A stretch of DNA of 64,000 nucleotides. It comes from Microvirga lenta (lineage in GTDB: Bacteria; Pseudomonadota; Alphaproteobacteria; Rhizobiales; Beijerinckiaceae). Made by a program: the position numbers and the translations under genes. Under the pieces are notes generated by a model. It saw only the letters and a program-made list of their open reading frames with translations. It was not told the DNA's origin and did not search any database. Below are positions 41,905 through 52,414 of the stretch, piece by piece (positions within the stretch are counted from its first letter, which is position 1; every line of letters starts with the position of its first letter). Location of the stretch: positions 80,864-144,863 of the forward strand of contig NZ_JAJBBR010000006.1 in the NCBI RefSeq assembly GCF_020532555.1, read 5' to 3'.

Positions 41905-42825
41905 CTAGCGCTTCACGGGAAAAAGGCCCGAGGGCCGGAAGAACAGCACCGCAGCCATGAAGATGTAGATCAGCATCGGCGCGAGCGCCCGTCCGGTCTG
42001 GCTGGCGGCGGAGGGATCGAGAAAGACCCTGAGCAGGTTCGGCGCGAAGGAACGGCCCACCGTGTCCACCAGTCCGATCAGGAGGGCGGCGAGGAACGCC
42101 CCGCGGATCGAGCCGATGCCGCCGATCACGATCACCACGAAGGCCAGGATGAGGATGTTGTCGCCCATGCCCGGCTGCACCGATAGGATCGGCGCGACCA
42201 TGGCCCCGGCGAAGCCGGCCAGCATCGCGCCGAAGCCGAACACGATCATGAACAGTCGCCGGATGTTGACCCCGAGCGCCGAGACCATCTCGGCATTCGT
42301 CGCGCCTGCCCGCACCAGCATGCCGATCCGGGTGTGGCTGACGAGCACGTAGAGCAGCCCGGCCACGAAGAGGCCTGCCGCGATGATGGCGAGGCGATAG
42401 ACGGGATAGAGCAGACCATCGGCGATCTGCACCGAGCCGGAAAGAATCTCGGGCACCGGGACGGACAGGGGGGCTGCGCCCCAGACGAACTTCACGCCCT
42501 GGTTCAGGAACAGGATCACCCCGAAGGTGGCGAGCACCTGATCGAGATGGTCCCGGTCGTAAAGATGCCGGAAGATCAGTGCCTCAAGAAGGAGCCCGAA
42601 GGCGAGGGCGGTGGGCAGCGCCAGGAGAAGGGCCCAGCCGAAGCTTCCCGTCCATGCGCTGAAGGCCGCAACCAGATAGGCGCCGACCATGTACTGGACG
42701 CCATGGGCCAGGTTGATGAAGTCCATCACGCCGAACACCAGCGTCAGGCCGGCGGCGATGAGGAACAGGATGAGCCCGAACTGAAGGCCGTTCAAAGCCT
42801 GGATGAGAAAGAGGGTTGCAGTCAT
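41905..42825 (-). CDS. livH: Branched-chain-type ABC transporter permease LivH
   Basis: 306-residue permease with eight or so helices. Signatures: GLTLVFGVMDFINLAHGVQYM (residues about 33-53) and IGGIGSIRGAFLAALLIGLVDTVG. The ATG at 42825 starts the usual MTATLFLIQALNGLQFGL N-terminus; the frame is open to 42912. A hairpin at 42920-42948 separates it from livK, the preceding gene. Confidence 0.93.
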   Translation of the reverse strand: MTATLFLIQALNGLQFGLILFLIAAGLTLVFGVMDFINLAHGVQYMVGAYLVAAFSAWTGSFGWALLLALPTALAFGLLLEALIFRHLYDRDHLDQVLATFGVILFLNQGVKFVWGAAPLSVPVPEILSGSVQIADGLLYPVYRLAIIAAGLFVAGLLYVLVSHTRIGMLVRAGATNAEMVSALGVNIRRLFMIVFGFGAMLAGFAGAMVAPILSVQPGMGDNILILAFVVIVIGGIGSIRGAFLAALLIGLVDTVGRSFAPNLLRVFLDPSAASQTGRALAPMLIYIFMAAVLFFRPSGLFPVKR

Positions 42826-42919
42826 CAGCGCTTTACTGGCGGCGAGCGCGCATCGGTGGGGCGTCAAGCCCGTTGCCCGACGGAACGGGCCGATGGCGTT
42901 CGCAAGGATCAAAGGATTT

Positions 42920-42948
42920 CCCCGTCCCGGGCCTTGCGCGGGACGGGG
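42920..42948 (-). promoter_or_regulatory. Intercistronic hairpin between livK and livH
   Basis: CCCCGTCCCG (42920-42929) and CGGGACGGGG (42939-42948) pair perfectly with a nine-base loop, 22 bases past the livK stop. No T-run follows. Such hairpins often protect upstream mRNA so that the binding protein is made in excess over the membrane parts. Confidence 0.6.
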
Positions 42949-42969
42949 TTGAGCAGCCTGAAGGGGCGA

Positions 42970-44148
42970 TCAGTTCGTCGCCGCGCATTCCTTGGCGTAG
43001 GCGTCGGTGTAGTCGTCGAACACCTTCTCGACGATCTCCGTCTGGTACTTGCCGTCAGGACGCTTGGCCGCCTTGACCAGATAGAAGTCCTGGACCGGGA
43101 AGCCGTTCACGCCGAACTTGAAGTCACCGCGCAGGGACTGGAAATCGGCCTTCTTGAGGGCATCGCGCAGGGCATTCTTGTCGTCCGTCTTGCCGCCGGT
43201 GGCCTTCAGCGCGCTGTCGATCAGCAGGGCCGCGTCGTAGGCATGCATGGAATAGGAGCCAGGCACCGAGTTGTAGGCCGCCAGATAGGAATCGACGAAC
43301 TTCTTGTTCTGCGGCGTGTCCAGGTTCGGAGCCCAGTTGGAGCCGCCGAACATGCCGAGGGCCGCGTCCTGCTGCGCCGGCAGCGTCGACTCGTCCACCG
43401 TGAAGGCGGAGAGGAACGGAATGCGGTCCGCGAGGCCCGCCGCGCGGTACTGCTTGACGAGGTTCACGCCCATGCCGCCCGGCATGAAGGTGAAGATGGC
43501 ATCCGGGTTCATGGAGGCGATCTTCGCCAGCTCCGACTGGAAGTCGAGGGTGTTCAGCGGAACGTAGGATTCCTCGACGATCTCACCCTTGTAGTGGCGC
43601 TTGAATCCGGCGAGTGCGTCCTTGCCGGCCTGATAGTTCGGGGCAAGGAGATAAACGCGCTTGTAGCCGCGGTCCTGGGCGACCTTGCCGAGAACCTCGT
43701 GGTTCTGGTCGTTCTGGTAGGAGGTGGCGAAGAAATAGGGATTGCAGTTCTTGCCGGCGAGGTTCGACGGGCCGGCATTGGTGCTGATGTAGAAGGTCTC
43801 GGCATCGACGATGGGCTTGTGCACGGCCACGGCGACGTTCGAGAAGATCGGGCCGACCACGAAATCCACCTTGTCGCGCTCGAGCAGGCCCTTGACCTTC
43901 GTTACCGCCACGTCGGGCTTGAGCTCGTCATCGACGACGATGACCTCCACGTCGCGTCCGCCCAGCTTGTTGCCGAGATCCTTCATGGCGAGCTGAAAGC
44001 CGTCGCGGGCCTGCTGGCCGAGCACGGCGGAGGGACCCGACAGGGTCAGAAGCAGGCCGACCTTGAGCTTCTCCTGCGACAGGGCCGGCGAGGCAGCTAG
44101 GCCGAATGCCGCTGCAATGCCGAGGGTCTTGATCGTGCGATTCATCAT
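42970..44148 (-). CDS. livK: Branched-chain-type ABC transporter substrate-binding protein LivK
   Basis: 392-residue periplasmic binding protein with a Sec signal (residues 1-24, ending ALS-Q). The mature start EKLKVGLLLTLSGPSAVLGQQARDGF and FVVGPIFSNVAVAV are typical of Peripla_BP_6 proteins. In the divergent anthranilate operon this fold usually binds aromatic acids in place of leucine. Cysteines near 190 and at the C-terminus (DAYAKECAATN) might form a disulfide. It is the first and probably most abundant gene of the liv operon. Confidence 0.93.
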   Translation of the reverse strand: MMNRTIKTLGIAAAFGLAASPALSQEKLKVGLLLTLSGPSAVLGQQARDGFQLAMKDLGNKLGGRDVEVIVVDDELKPDVAVTKVKGLLERDKVDFVVGPIFSNVAVAVHKPIVDAETFYISTNAGPSNLAGKNCNPYFFATSYQNDQNHEVLGKVAQDRGYKRVYLLAPNYQAGKDALAGFKRHYKGEIVEESYVPLNTLDFQSELAKIASMNPDAIFTFMPGGMGVNLVKQYRAAGLADRIPFLSAFTVDESTLPAQQDAALGMFGGSNWAPNLDTPQNKKFVDSYLAAYNSVPGSYSMHAYDAALLIDSALKATGGKTDDKNALRDALKKADFQSLRGDFKFGVNGFPVQDFYLVKAAKRPDGKYQTEIVEKVFDDYTDAYAKECAATN

Positions 44149-44324
44149 GTACTCCCGAGTGGCTGTTCCCCGCGCACGGTGTGCCGTGCTGCGATTATCT
44201 CAGGCGGGACGCAAGGCGCCTCGCCGACGGTCGGCGATACTGTGCCGCAATTTTAGCCTGCCGAACACTCCTTTTCGGTGGAGCCGGATGCCGGCATCCC
44301 CATGTTTGGGATTGCCAAGCAATA

Positions 44325-44338
44325 TTTGAAGCTTTAAA
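44325..44338. promoter_or_regulatory. Candidate MarR operator in the livK / CoA-ligase divergent region
   Basis: TTTGAAGCTTTAAA is a palindrome with one mismatch pair, followed by TAATT. A near copy (46210-46221) precedes the monooxygenase gene; AGCTT-A/T-AAATAATT is shared. A second half-site pair, TTGAAG/CTTCAA, overlaps the first (44326-44357). The 371-base divergent region (44149-44519) shows nothing else. Confidence 0.6.
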
Positions 44339-44519
44339 TAATTTTAGGAATTCTTCAAGCGGATTGTTCCGCAAGACGACAGTGATGACGGGCATGTGAA
44401 TTCCAAGGATGGGCCTGAAATCCCGATGACCGTGCGCCCCGCCAAGCCATCTGGCGCGGCCGTCATCGAGCCCTCCGGAAGCCTGCATTCCGTCGCCAGA
44501 AACCTGAGAGGAGCGGACC

Positions 44520-46166
44520 ATGGCGTACACGGCTCACGTCGACACATTCGCGAGGGACAACCTCCCGCCTCAGGATCAGTGGCCCGCCTTCATCTTCAAC
44601 CGGCCGGAGCTGCAGTATCCGGACCGGATCAACTGCGTGCGGGAGTTCCTCGACCGCTGGATCGACGAGGGCAGGGGAGACGAGCCCTGCCTCATCAGTC
44701 CCGCTGAAACGCTCACCTATCGCAGGCTGCACGAGCGGGTGAACCGCATCTGCAACGTGCTCGTCGACAGGCTCGGCTTCGTGCCGGGCAACCGGGTCCT
44801 GCTTCGGTCCTTCAACAACCCGATGATGGTCGCGATCTATCTGGCGGTGCTGAAGGCCGGCGGCGTCGTCGTCGCGACCATGCCGCTCCTGCGCGCCAAG
44901 GAGATCGCCTATCCCCTGAACAAGGCGAAGATCACGCTGGCCTTCTGCGACCATCGCCTTTCCGAGGAGATGGAGCGGGCGCGCTCCCTCGCGTCGGACC
45001 TGAAGCATGTCGTCTATTGGGGTTCCAGCGCGGCGGACGGGCTCGAGGCGCTGATCGCGGATGCCTCGCCAGCGTTCGAGGCGGTCGATACGGCGGCGGA
45101 CGATGTCTGCCTCATCGGCTTCACCTCCGGCACCACAGGCGAGCCGAAGGGGACGATGCACTTTCATCGAGACATGCTCGCGATCTGCGATGCGTATGCC
45201 GGCAACGTCCTGCGGGCCCAGCCGAGCGATCGGTTCATCGGCTCGCCGCCGCTTGCCTTCACGTTCGGTCTCGGCGGCATCGTTCTGTTCCCGATGCGGA
45301 TCGGCGCATCGACGATTCTGCTGGAGAAGGCGGGGCCGGACGAGCTGCTGGGATCCATCGCCCAGCACAAGGCGACCGTCTGTTTCACCGCTCCCACGGC
45401 CTATCGCGCCATGCTGGCGAAGCTCGAGAGCTTCGACATCTCGTCGCTTCGCAAATGCGTATCCGCCGGGGAGCCGCTGCCGAAGGCGACCTTCGAAGCG
45501 TGGTTCGACGCCACGGGCATCAAGCTGATGGACGGGATCGGTGCGACGGAGATGCTGCACATCTTCATCGCTGCGACCGAGGACGAGATCCGTCCCGGCT
45601 CCACCGGCAAGCCTGTGCCGGGCTACGAGGCCCAGGTCATCGACCAGGATGGCCGCCCGGTCCCTCCCGGCGCCATCGGGCGCCTCGCGGTGCGCGGACC
45701 GACCGGATGCCGCTACCTCGCGGACGAGCGCCAACGCAACTACGTGAGAGACGGCTGGAACATCACCGGCGACACCTACGTCATGGATGAGGACGGGTAC
45801 TTCTGGTACCAGGCCCGCTCGGACGACATGATCGTCTCCGCCGGCTACAACATTGCCGGACCGGAGGTGGAGGCCGCCCTCCTGACCCACCCTGCGGTCG
45901 CGGAATGCGGCGTGGTCGGCGCTCCGGACGACGGCAGGGGCGTGATCGTCAAGGCCTATGTGGTCCTTGCACCCGGCTTTGCGCCCGGGCCGGAGCTTAC
46001 CAAGACGCTTCAGGATCATGTGAAGGCGGAAATCGCCCCCTACAAATATCCGCGCGCCATCGAATACGTGGAGGCTCTCCCCCGCACCCAGACCGGCAAG
46101 CTCCAGCGGTTCGAGCTGCGCCGCATCGCGGAGCAGGAGGGGCATGCCCAGGAGGTTCCGGCCTGA
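44520..46166 (+). CDS. 2-Aminobenzoate-CoA ligase (benzoate-CoA ligase family)
   Basis: 548-residue acyl-CoA synthetase (ANL superfamily). P-loop-like motif TSGTTGEPKGTM (about 200), A5 motif GIGATEMLHIF, A7 TGDTYVMDEDG, hinge YQARSDDMIVSAGYNI and catalytic Lys in TQTGKLQR near the C-terminus. The benzoate-CoA ligase group has exactly the ATEMLHIF and SDDMIVSAGYNI forms. Followed by 2-aminobenzoyl-CoA monooxygenase/reductase, so anthranilate is the likely substrate. AGAGGAG lies before the ATG. It is transcribed away from livK. Confidence 0.9.
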   Translation: MAYTAHVDTFARDNLPPQDQWPAFIFNRPELQYPDRINCVREFLDRWIDEGRGDEPCLISPAETLTYRRLHERVNRICNVLVDRLGFVPGNRVLLRSFNNPMMVAIYLAVLKAGGVVVATMPLLRAKEIAYPLNKAKITLAFCDHRLSEEMERARSLASDLKHVVYWGSSAADGLEALIADASPAFEAVDTAADDVCLIGFTSGTTGEPKGTMHFHRDMLAICDAYAGNVLRAQPSDRFIGSPPLAFTFGLGGIVLFPMRIGASTILLEKAGPDELLGSIAQHKATVCFTAPTAYRAMLAKLESFDISSLRKCVSAGEPLPKATFEAWFDATGIKLMDGIGATEMLHIFIAATEDEIRPGSTGKPVPGYEAQVIDQDGRPVPPGAIGRLAVRGPTGCRYLADERQRNYVRDGWNITGDTYVMDEDGYFWYQARSDDMIVSAGYNIAGPEVEAALLTHPAVAECGVVGAPDDGRGVIVKAYVVLAPGFAPGPELTKTLQDHVKAEIAPYKYPRAIEYVEALPRTQTGKLQRFELRRIAEQEGHAQEVPA

Positions 46167-46209
46167 TTCCCGTGTTGAGGACGGCCGCTATGGCTTGAAC
46201 GGAAATTAC

Positions 46210-46221
46210 TTTAAGCTTAAA
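46210..46221. promoter_or_regulatory. Candidate MarR operator before the monooxygenase gene
   Basis: TTTAAGCTTAAA is a perfect 12-base palindrome followed by ATAATT, 33 bases before the start at 46254. It resembles the site at 44325-44338 at both core and flank. The repeat of this AT-rich element in a GC-rich cluster containing a MarR gene suggests a shared operator. Confidence 0.6.
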
Positions 46222-46253
46222 ATAATTCAAACCTTTGCCCGGGTAGGAAACTC

Positions 46254-48608
46254 ATGAAGACGGCGATCATCGGCGGCGGCCCTGCGGGCCTTTACCTTGC
46301 GATCCTGCTCAAGAAGCAGTGGCCGGACACGGACGTCACGGTCTACGAGCGCAATCGCGCGGACGACACGTTCGGCTTCGGCGTCGTCTTTTCCGATGCC
46401 ACGCTCGACAATTTCGAGAAATACGACCTGCCGAGCTATCAGCGGATCACGCGGGAATTCGCCTATTGGGACGATATCGCGATCCACTTCAAAGGCTCGG
46501 AGCATCGGATCGGCGGCAACGGGTTCTGCGGCTGCTCGCGGCGCACCCTCCTTCTGATCCTGCGGGACCGGGCGGAGGAGTTGGGCGTGACCCTTCGCTA
46601 CGAAGTCGACGTGGACGACGAGGGCCTGTTCGCGGATGCCGATCTCGTGGTCGTGGCGGACGGGATCAACAGCCGCTTCCGCGAGCGCTACGCGGATCAC
46701 TTCCAGCCGGAGGTGGATCTGCGTCCCAACAAGTTCGCCTGGATGGGCTCGACCCGGCCGCTCGACGCCTTCACCTTCATTTTCCAGGAAACGGAGTGGG
46801 GCCCCTTCATCGCCCATGCCTATCAATACGAGGCGAACCGCTCCACCTGGGTCTTCGAGACGGATCCCGAGACCTTCGAGCGCGCAGGACTGGCGCAGAA
46901 GTCCGAAGCCGAGTCCGCAGCCCTCATGGAGGAGATCTTCGGCTGGTTCCTTCAGGGCCACAAGGTTCTCACCAACCGCTCGATCTGGCGCAACTTCCCG
47001 ATGATCCGCAACAAGCGCTGGGTCATGGGCAACAAGGTGCTGCTGGGAGACGCGAAGGCGAGCGCCCATTTCTCCATCGGTTCGGGCACCAAGCTGGCGA
47101 TGGAGGATGCCATCGCCCTCTATGAGGCCCTCCGTAAAGATCGCACCGTCGAAGGCGCCCTGTCGATCTACGAGACCGGCCGGCGCGAGGAGGTGGAGAA
47201 GACCCAGCACGCCGCCGACGTGTCCCTGGTCTGGTTCGAGCACGTGGCCCGATTCTGGGATTTCGACCCGGTGCAGTTCGCCTTCGGGGTCATGACCCGC
47301 GCCAAGGCTATCACCTATGACAACCTGCGCCTGCGCGCGCCCGACTTCGTCGCCGATGTCGACCGCACCTTCGCCCGCAAGGTGCGCGACAGCGGTTTCG
47401 ATGTTCCGGTCGACCGTCCGACGGTGCCCATGTTCCAGCCCTTCCGGCTGCGGGAGATGAGGGTCGAGAACCGGGTGGTGGTGTCGCCCATGGACATGTA
47501 TTCGGCCAAGGACGGCGTTCCGGGCGACTGGCACCTCGTCCATTACGGCGCCCGCGCCACGGGCGGGGCGGGGCTGGTTTTCACCGAGATGACCTGCGTT
47601 TCGCCCGAAGGCCGCATCACCCTGGGCTGCACGGGCCTGTGGAACGACGAGCAGGAAGCTGCCTGGAAGCGGATCGTCGATTTCGTCCATGCCAATTCGG
47701 CGACCAAGATCTGCCTGCAGCTCGGACATTCCGGCCGCAAGGGTGCGACCAAGCTCATGTGGGAGGGCATCGACAGGCCGCTGGAGGAGGGCGCCTGGGA
47801 CATCTGCTCCGCGTCCCCCATTCCCTATTTCCCGGACAGTCAGGTGCCGCGCGAGGCGACACGGGCGGATATGGACATGATCAAGGCGCAGTTCGTCGAG
47901 GCGGCGGAGCGCGGCGAGCGGGCCGGGTTCGACATGCTGGAGCTCCATTGCGCCCACGGCTATCTGCTGGCGAGCTTTCTGTCCCCGCTCACCAACCGCC
48001 GAACCGACGAATATGGCGGCTCGCTCGAGAACCGCCTGCGCTACCCGCTGGAGGTGTTCGACGCCATGCGCGAGGTCTGGCCGGCCCACAAGCCGATGTC
48101 CGTTCGCATCTCCGCGACGGACTGGGCGGAGGGCGGTCTGACGGGGGACGAGTCCGTCGAGATCGCCCGGGCCTTCGCCGAGCATGGCGTCGATCTCGTG
48201 GATGTATCCACCGGCCAGACCGTGCGGGAGGCGCGGCCGATCTACGGACGCATGTTCCAGACCCCGTTCTCCGACCAGATCCGCAACGAGGCGCACGTGG
48301 CGACCATGTGCGTGGGCAACATCACCACGGCCGATCAGGTCAACACCATTCTCGCCGCCGGCCGGGCCGACCTCGTGGCGCTCGGCCGGCCGCACCTGGT
48401 CGATCCGTTCTTCACCATGAAAGCGGCGGCTTGGTACGGCGCCGCGAGCATCCATTGCCCGCCGCAATATCTTGCGGGTAAAGACCAGATTTTCCGTAAC
48501 TCCGTTCGCGACCGTCAGGACCTCGAGGATCTCAAGATCCGGGGCAAGCCGAAGACCCGGGCCGAGCTGAAATTGGAGGCGGGCGAGAAGTCTCTCGCCG
48601 CAGAATAA
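46254..48608 (+). CDS. 2-Aminobenzoyl-CoA monooxygenase/reductase (ACMR)
   Basis: 784-residue fusion. The N-terminal half (about 1-380) is a flavin monooxygenase with the FAD motif [15 protein letters not shown], then [22 protein letters not shown]. The C-terminal half (about 395-770) is an Old Yellow Enzyme-type TIM barrel with [49 protein letters not shown]. This exact order is characteristic of the enzyme from Azoarcus evansii, which hydroxylates and reduces 2-aminobenzoyl-CoA in a single step, without ring-cleaving dioxygenases. It is the signature gene of the aerobic hybrid pathway. Confidence 0.93.
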   Translation: MKTAIIGGGPAGLYLAILLKKQWPDTDVTVYERNRADDTFGFGVVFSDATLDNFEKYDLPSYQRITREFAYWDDIAIHFKGSEHRIGGNGFCGCSRRTLLLILRDRAEELGVTLRYEVDVDDEGLFADADLVVVADGINSRFRERYADHFQPEVDLRPNKFAWMGSTRPLDAFTFIFQETEWGPFIAHAYQYEANRSTWVFETDPETFERAGLAQKSEAESAALMEEIFGWFLQGHKVLTNRSIWRNFPMIRNKRWVMGNKVLLGDAKASAHFSIGSGTKLAMEDAIALYEALRKDRTVEGALSIYETGRREEVEKTQHAADVSLVWFEHVARFWDFDPVQFAFGVMTRAKAITYDNLRLRAPDFVADVDRTFARKVRDSGFDVPVDRPTVPMFQPFRLREMRVENRVVVSPMDMYSAKDGVPGDWHLVHYGARATGGAGLVFTEMTCVSPEGRITLGCTGLWNDEQEAAWKRIVDFVHANSATKICLQLGHSGRKGATKLMWEGIDRPLEEGAWDICSASPIPYFPDSQVPREATRADMDMIKAQFVEAAERGERAGFDMLELHCAHGYLLASFLSPLTNRRTDEYGGSLENRLRYPLEVFDAMREVWPAHKPMSVRISATDWAEGGLTGDESVEIARAFAEHGVDLVDVSTGQTVREARPIYGRMFQTPFSDQIRNEAHVATMCVGNITTADQVNTILAAGRADLVALGRPHLVDPFFTMKAAAWYGAASIHCPPQYLAGKDQIFRNSVRDRQDLEDLKIRGKPKTRAELKLEAGEKSLAAE

Positions 48609-48609
48609 G

Positions 48610-49377
48610 ATGATGGGGAACGTCCTTCAGGGCCGGCACGCGGTGGTGACCGGCGGCGGCCGCGGCATCGGCCGCGCCATTGCCGGCGCCCTCGCGGGCG
48701 CGGGCGCCACGGTGACCATCGTCGGGCGCGACCGGACGCGGCTGGACCGGGCGGTGGCCGAGGGCGGCGCCCATGGCGCGGCCGTCGCCGACGTCACGGA
48801 TCCCGCGGCCGTCCGGGCGGCGGTCGCCGAGGCCGTGTCCCGGCATGGCCCCGTCGATCTGATGATCGCCAATGCGGGCTCCGCCGCATCGGTCCCGTTC
48901 ATGAAGTCGGACCCTGCCGTCTTCCGCCAGATGCTGGATGTGAACCTGCTCGGCGTCACCAACGTGGCCCAGGCGGTGCTGGGCTCCATGACCGAGCGCG
49001 GCTTCGGACGCATCGTCGCCGTCGCCTCCACGGCGGGCCTCAAGGGTTATCCTTACGTCAGTGCCTACTGCGCGGCAAAGCACGCGGTAATCGGATTCGT
49101 CCGGGCGCTCGCTCTTGAGACGGCGAAGACGGGGGTGACGGTCAATGCCGTGTGCCCGGGCTTCACCGATACGGATCTCGTGGCGGAAAGCCTGGACCGC
49201 ATCATGGCCAAGACCGGCAGGACGCGGGAGGAGGCGCTCCGCGAATTCGTAAAGCACAACCCGCAACAGCGCCTGATCGAGCCGAACGAGGTCGCGGATG
49301 CGGTGTTGTGGCTGTGCGGCGAGGGCGCGCGCTCGGTGACGGGCCAGGCCATCGTGGTGGCCGGGGGGGAGATCTGA
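48610..49377 (+). CDS. Short-chain dehydrogenase, 3-hydroxyacyl-CoA dehydrogenase type
   Basis: 255-residue SDR with TGGGRGIG cofactor loop, NAGSAAS, catalytic Ser in VASTAGLKG and Y-x-x-x-K in YCAAK; C-terminus GQAIVVAGGEI as in FabG-like enzymes. It starts one base after the monooxygenase stop, so the genes are co-translated. In the pathway it should oxidise a hydroxyacyl-CoA intermediate after ring opening. Confidence 0.88.
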   Translation: MMGNVLQGRHAVVTGGGRGIGRAIAGALAGAGATVTIVGRDRTRLDRAVAEGGAHGAAVADVTDPAAVRAAVAEAVSRHGPVDLMIANAGSAASVPFMKSDPAVFRQMLDVNLLGVTNVAQAVLGSMTERGFGRIVAVASTAGLKGYPYVSAYCAAKHAVIGFVRALALETAKTGVTVNAVCPGFTDTDLVAESLDRIMAKTGRTREEALREFVKHNPQQRLIEPNEVADAVLWLCGEGARSVTGQAIVVAGGEI

Positions 49378-49379
49378 TC

Positions 49380-49889
49380 ATGGACGAACAGCCGATTCCC
49401 CTCGATGCCGAGACGAAGGCGGTCGAGATGCCGGAACATCACCGGGACGAACTGCGCCTCTGGCTGCGGCTCCTCACCTGTTCGACGCTGATCGAGGGCG
49501 AGGTCCGCCGGCGCCTGCGGGACCGGTTCGACGTGACCCTGCCCCGTTTCGACCTGATGGCCCAGCTCGACAAGGCGCCTGACGGCATGACCCTGTCCGA
49601 CCTCTCGAAGCGGATGATGGTGTCCAACGGCAATCTCACCGGCCTCGTCGACAGGCTCGTGACCTCCGGCCATCTGGAGCGCCGCGTCTCCGCCACCGAC
49701 CGGAGAGCGCAGATGGTGAGCCTCACCCCGGCCGGGCAGGCGGAGTTCCGCGCCATGGCGGCCGAGCACGAGGGCTGGATCGCCGAGCTTTTCGGCGGCC
49801 TGAACCAGAAGGACCAGAAGGACCTCATGCGCCTTCTCGCCAAGACCAAGATCTCCGCCCGGCGGGCGATGATGGGAGACATCGAGTGA
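49380..49889 (+). CDS. MarR-family transcriptional regulator
   Basis: 169-residue winged helix protein. The MarR core contains [63 protein letters not shown], with recognition helix [12 protein letters not shown] and the D-R wing. Placed inside the anthranilate operon, it probably represses it and responds to an acyl-CoA intermediate, as BadR, HcaR or CouR do. Candidate operators are at 44325-44338 and 46210-46221. Its stop overlaps the GTG of the next gene. Confidence 0.9.
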   Translation: MDEQPIPLDAETKAVEMPEHHRDELRLWLRLLTCSTLIEGEVRRRLRDRFDVTLPRFDLMAQLDKAPDGMTLSDLSKRMMVSNGNLTGLVDRLVTSGHLERRVSATDRRAQMVSLTPAGQAEFRAMAAEHEGWIAELFGGLNQKDQKDLMRLLAKTKISARRAMMGDIE

Positions 49890-50722
49890 CGCATTTCGCC
49901 AACCCGACCACATTGCCGCTCGCAAACTATCGGCCCCGTCATTTCCTCCTGTCCGTCGAAGGCCCTGTCGCCACGGTGACCCTCAACCGGCCGGAGAAGA
50001 AGAACCCGCTGACCTTCGAAAGCTATCGTGAGCTGACGGACTTCTTCCATGCCTGCGCCAAGGATGAGCAGGTCAAGACCGTCGTCGTCACCGGCGCCGG
50101 GGGCAATTTCTCGTCGGGCGGCGACGTGTTCGAGATCATCGGGCCTCTGGTGGAGATGGACACGAAGGGGCTCACCGCCTTCACCCGCATGACGGGCGAG
50201 CTGGTGAAGGCCATGCGGGCGGCGCCGCAACCGATCATCGCCGCGGTGGAGGGGATCTGCGCGGGGGCGGGGGCGATCGTCGCCATGGCCTCGGATATCC
50301 GCCTTGCGGCGCCGGGCGCCAAGGTCGCCTTCCTGTTCAACAAAGTGGGGCTTGCGGGCTGCGATATGGGCGCCTGCGCCATCCTGCCCCGCATCATCGG
50401 CCAGGGGCGCGCCTCGGAGCTGCTCTATACCGGCCGCTTCATGAGCGCCGAGGAGGGCGAGCGCTGGGGCTTCTTCAGCCGTCTCGTCGACGCGAAGGAC
50501 CTGCTCGCCGAGGCGCAGGCCCTCGGGCAGGCGATCGGGACCGGACCGACTTTCGCCAACACCATGACCAAGCGGATGCTCGCCATGGAATGGGCCATGT
50601 CGGTGGAGGAGGCCATCGAGGCCGAGGCGGTGGCGCAGGCCCTTTGCATGACGACCGAGGACTTCGCCCGCGCCTACCGTGCGTTCGCCGCGAAGGAAAA
50701 GCCGGTTTTCCAGGGAGATTGA
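49886..50722 (+). CDS. Enoyl-CoA hydratase/isomerase family protein
   Basis: 278-residue crotonase. Signatures: [20 protein letters not shown], oxyanion-hole [13 protein letters not shown] and [35 protein letters not shown], where Gly-Ala holds the CoA thioester. A catalytic Glu usually found after the LGL region is replaced by a stretch [16 protein letters not shown], matching 2-aminobenzoyl-CoA pathway homologs. Start GTG 49886 overlaps the MarR stop. Confidence 0.88.
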   Translation: MTHFANPTTLPLANYRPRHFLLSVEGPVATVTLNRPEKKNPLTFESYRELTDFFHACAKDEQVKTVVVTGAGGNFSSGGDVFEIIGPLVEMDTKGLTAFTRMTGELVKAMRAAPQPIIAAVEGICAGAGAIVAMASDIRLAAPGAKVAFLFNKVGLAGCDMGACAILPRIIGQGRASELLYTGRFMSAEEGERWGFFSRLVDAKDLLAEAQALGQAIGTGPTFANTMTKRMLAMEWAMSVEEAIEAEAVAQALCMTTEDFARAYRAFAAKEKPVFQGD

Positions 50723-50723
50723 T

Positions 50724-51935
50724 GTGATCGACGCCACCTTTCTCTCCTGGCCCTTCTTCGAGGAGCGCCACCGCAGTTTCGCCGAAGAGCTGTCGGCCTG
50801 GGCCGCCCATGAAATTGATCCCCTCGTGGACCACGACGACGTCGATGCCTCCTGCCGCCGCCTTGTGAAAGGTCTCGGCGAGGCCGGCTGGCTGAGGGCA
50901 ACCGTGCCGCAGACCTATGGCGGACTGCATCCCACCTTCGACGTGCGCACCCTGTGCCTTGCCCGCGAGACCCTGGCCTATCGGGATGGCCTGGCGGATT
51001 TCGCCTTCGCCATGCAGGGGCTCGGCACGGGGCCGATCACGCTGTTCGGCTCCGAGGATCTGAAGCGTCGCTATCTGCCGCCCGTGGCGCGGGGCGAGGC
51101 TATTGCCGCCTTCGCGCTGTCGGAGCCCGAGGCCGGGTCGGACGTTGCCGCCATGAGCACCACCGCCCGTCCGGACGGCCCCGACCATGTGCGGATCGAC
51201 GGGGTGAAGACCTGGATTTCGAATGGCGGGATCGCGGATCACTACGTGGTCTTCGCCCGCTCCGGCGAGGCGCCGGGCGCCAGGGGCCTGTCGGCCTATC
51301 TGGTGGAGGCCGATACGCCTGGCTTCTTCATCGACGAGCGGATCGACGTGATTGCGCCGCATCCTCTCGCGACGTTGCGCTTCGACGGCTGCCGGGTTCC
51401 GCTGGCGAACCGGATCGGCGGACCGGGGGAGGGGTTCAAGGTGGCGATGGCCACCCTCGACGTGTTCCGCTCCACCGTGGGAGCCGCCTCCCTCGGCTTC
51501 GCCCGCCGCGCCCTGGACGAGGCGCTGAGCCACGCATCCACCCGCCACCTCTTCGGCGCTCCGTTGAGCGACCTGCAGATGACCCAGGCGTCCCTCGCCG
51601 ACATGGCGACACAGGTCGATTCCGCGGCGCTTCTGGTCTATCGCGCGGCCTGGACGAAGGATCAGGGGGCGGCGCGGGTCACGCGGGAAGCCGCCATGGC
51701 GAAGATGTATGCGACGGAGGCCGCGCAGAACGTCATCGACCGGGCGGTGCAGATCTTCGGAGGGCTCGGCGTCACGAAAGGCGTGAAGGTCGAGGAGCTC
51801 TATCGCGAAATCAGGGCCCTGCGCATCTACGAGGGGGCCACCGAGGTGCAGAAGATCGTCATCGCCCGCGAACTCCTGAAGACGGTCGAAGCGCAAGCGG
51901 CCGGGGCCAAGGCCAGCCAGGGCTCACGGGCGTGA
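50724..51935 (+). CDS. Acyl-CoA dehydrogenase
   Basis: 403-residue FAD enzyme. FAD/substrate motif [30 protein letters not shown], and the C-terminal [41 protein letters not shown], with Glu in YEGATE as probable catalytic base. The GTG start at 50724 is preceded by AGGGAG. In the pathway it should desaturate a CoA intermediate and pass electrons to ETF. Confidence 0.92.
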   Translation: MIDATFLSWPFFEERHRSFAEELSAWAAHEIDPLVDHDDVDASCRRLVKGLGEAGWLRATVPQTYGGLHPTFDVRTLCLARETLAYRDGLADFAFAMQGLGTGPITLFGSEDLKRRYLPPVARGEAIAAFALSEPEAGSDVAAMSTTARPDGPDHVRIDGVKTWISNGGIADHYVVFARSGEAPGARGLSAYLVEADTPGFFIDERIDVIAPHPLATLRFDGCRVPLANRIGGPGEGFKVAMATLDVFRSTVGAASLGFARRALDEALSHASTRHLFGAPLSDLQMTQASLADMATQVDSAALLVYRAAWTKDQGAARVTREAAMAKMYATEAAQNVIDRAVQIFGGLGVTKGVKVEELYREIRALRIYEGATEVQKIVIARELLKTVEAQAAGAKASQGSRA

Positions 51936-51946
51936 CAGGTGCTGCC

Positions 51947-52414
51947 ATGAACGATGGACCGAGACAGCCCCAAGAAACCCTGGCGATGCCGAGCGACCGC
52001 GCCTGGCGTGGAACGGTCGCCATCCGATTCTCCCATTGTGATCCGGCAGGCATCGTCTATTTCGCGCGTTATTTCGACCTGCTGAACGGTGTCGTCGAGG
52101 ACTGGTTCGGAGAGGCGCTGGGCATCGATTACCATGAGATGATCGGACCGCGCCGGATCGGTCTGGGCTATGCCAATGCCGGCGCCGACTTCCACAGGCC
52201 GGGCTTCATGGGCGACCGGCTCGATTGTGCCGTGACGGTCGAGCGGATCGGGCAGAAATCGTTCACCCTCCGCATCCATGCCTTTCGGATGTCCGAGCCC
52301 GTGCTCGTGGCGCGTTTCGTCATCGTGACGACTTCCCTCGAATCCCATACCTCCATCGCGCTCCCGGACGATCTCCGAGCGGCCTTGGAACGCTATCAGG
52401 AGAATTGCCAGTGA
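51947..52414 (+). CDS. 4-Hydroxybenzoyl-CoA thioesterase family protein
   Basis: 155-residue hot-dog fold thioesterase. The active-site motif is FSHCDPAGIVYFARYFDLLN (Asp in CDPAG), as in the 4HBT family. In CoA-dependent aromatic pathways such enzymes release trapped CoA esters. The ATG at 51947 precedes a longer N-terminus than the core fold needs; the Met at 51986 would give a minimal protein. It overlaps the RidA gene. Confidence 0.88.
   Translation: MNDGPRQPQETLAMPSDRAWRGTVAIRFSHCDPAGIVYFARYFDLLNGVVEDWFGEALGIDYHEMIGPRRIGLGYANAGADFHRPGFMGDRLDCAVTVERIGQKSFTLRIHAFRMSEPVLVARFVIVTTSLESHTSIALPDDLRAALERYQENCQ

Noticed and set aside
46227..48467. 746-codon reading frame antisense to the aminobenzoyl-CoA monooxygenase
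   Set aside because: Same shadow effect; no start signal or domain, and the sense frame has complete FAD and OYE motifs.
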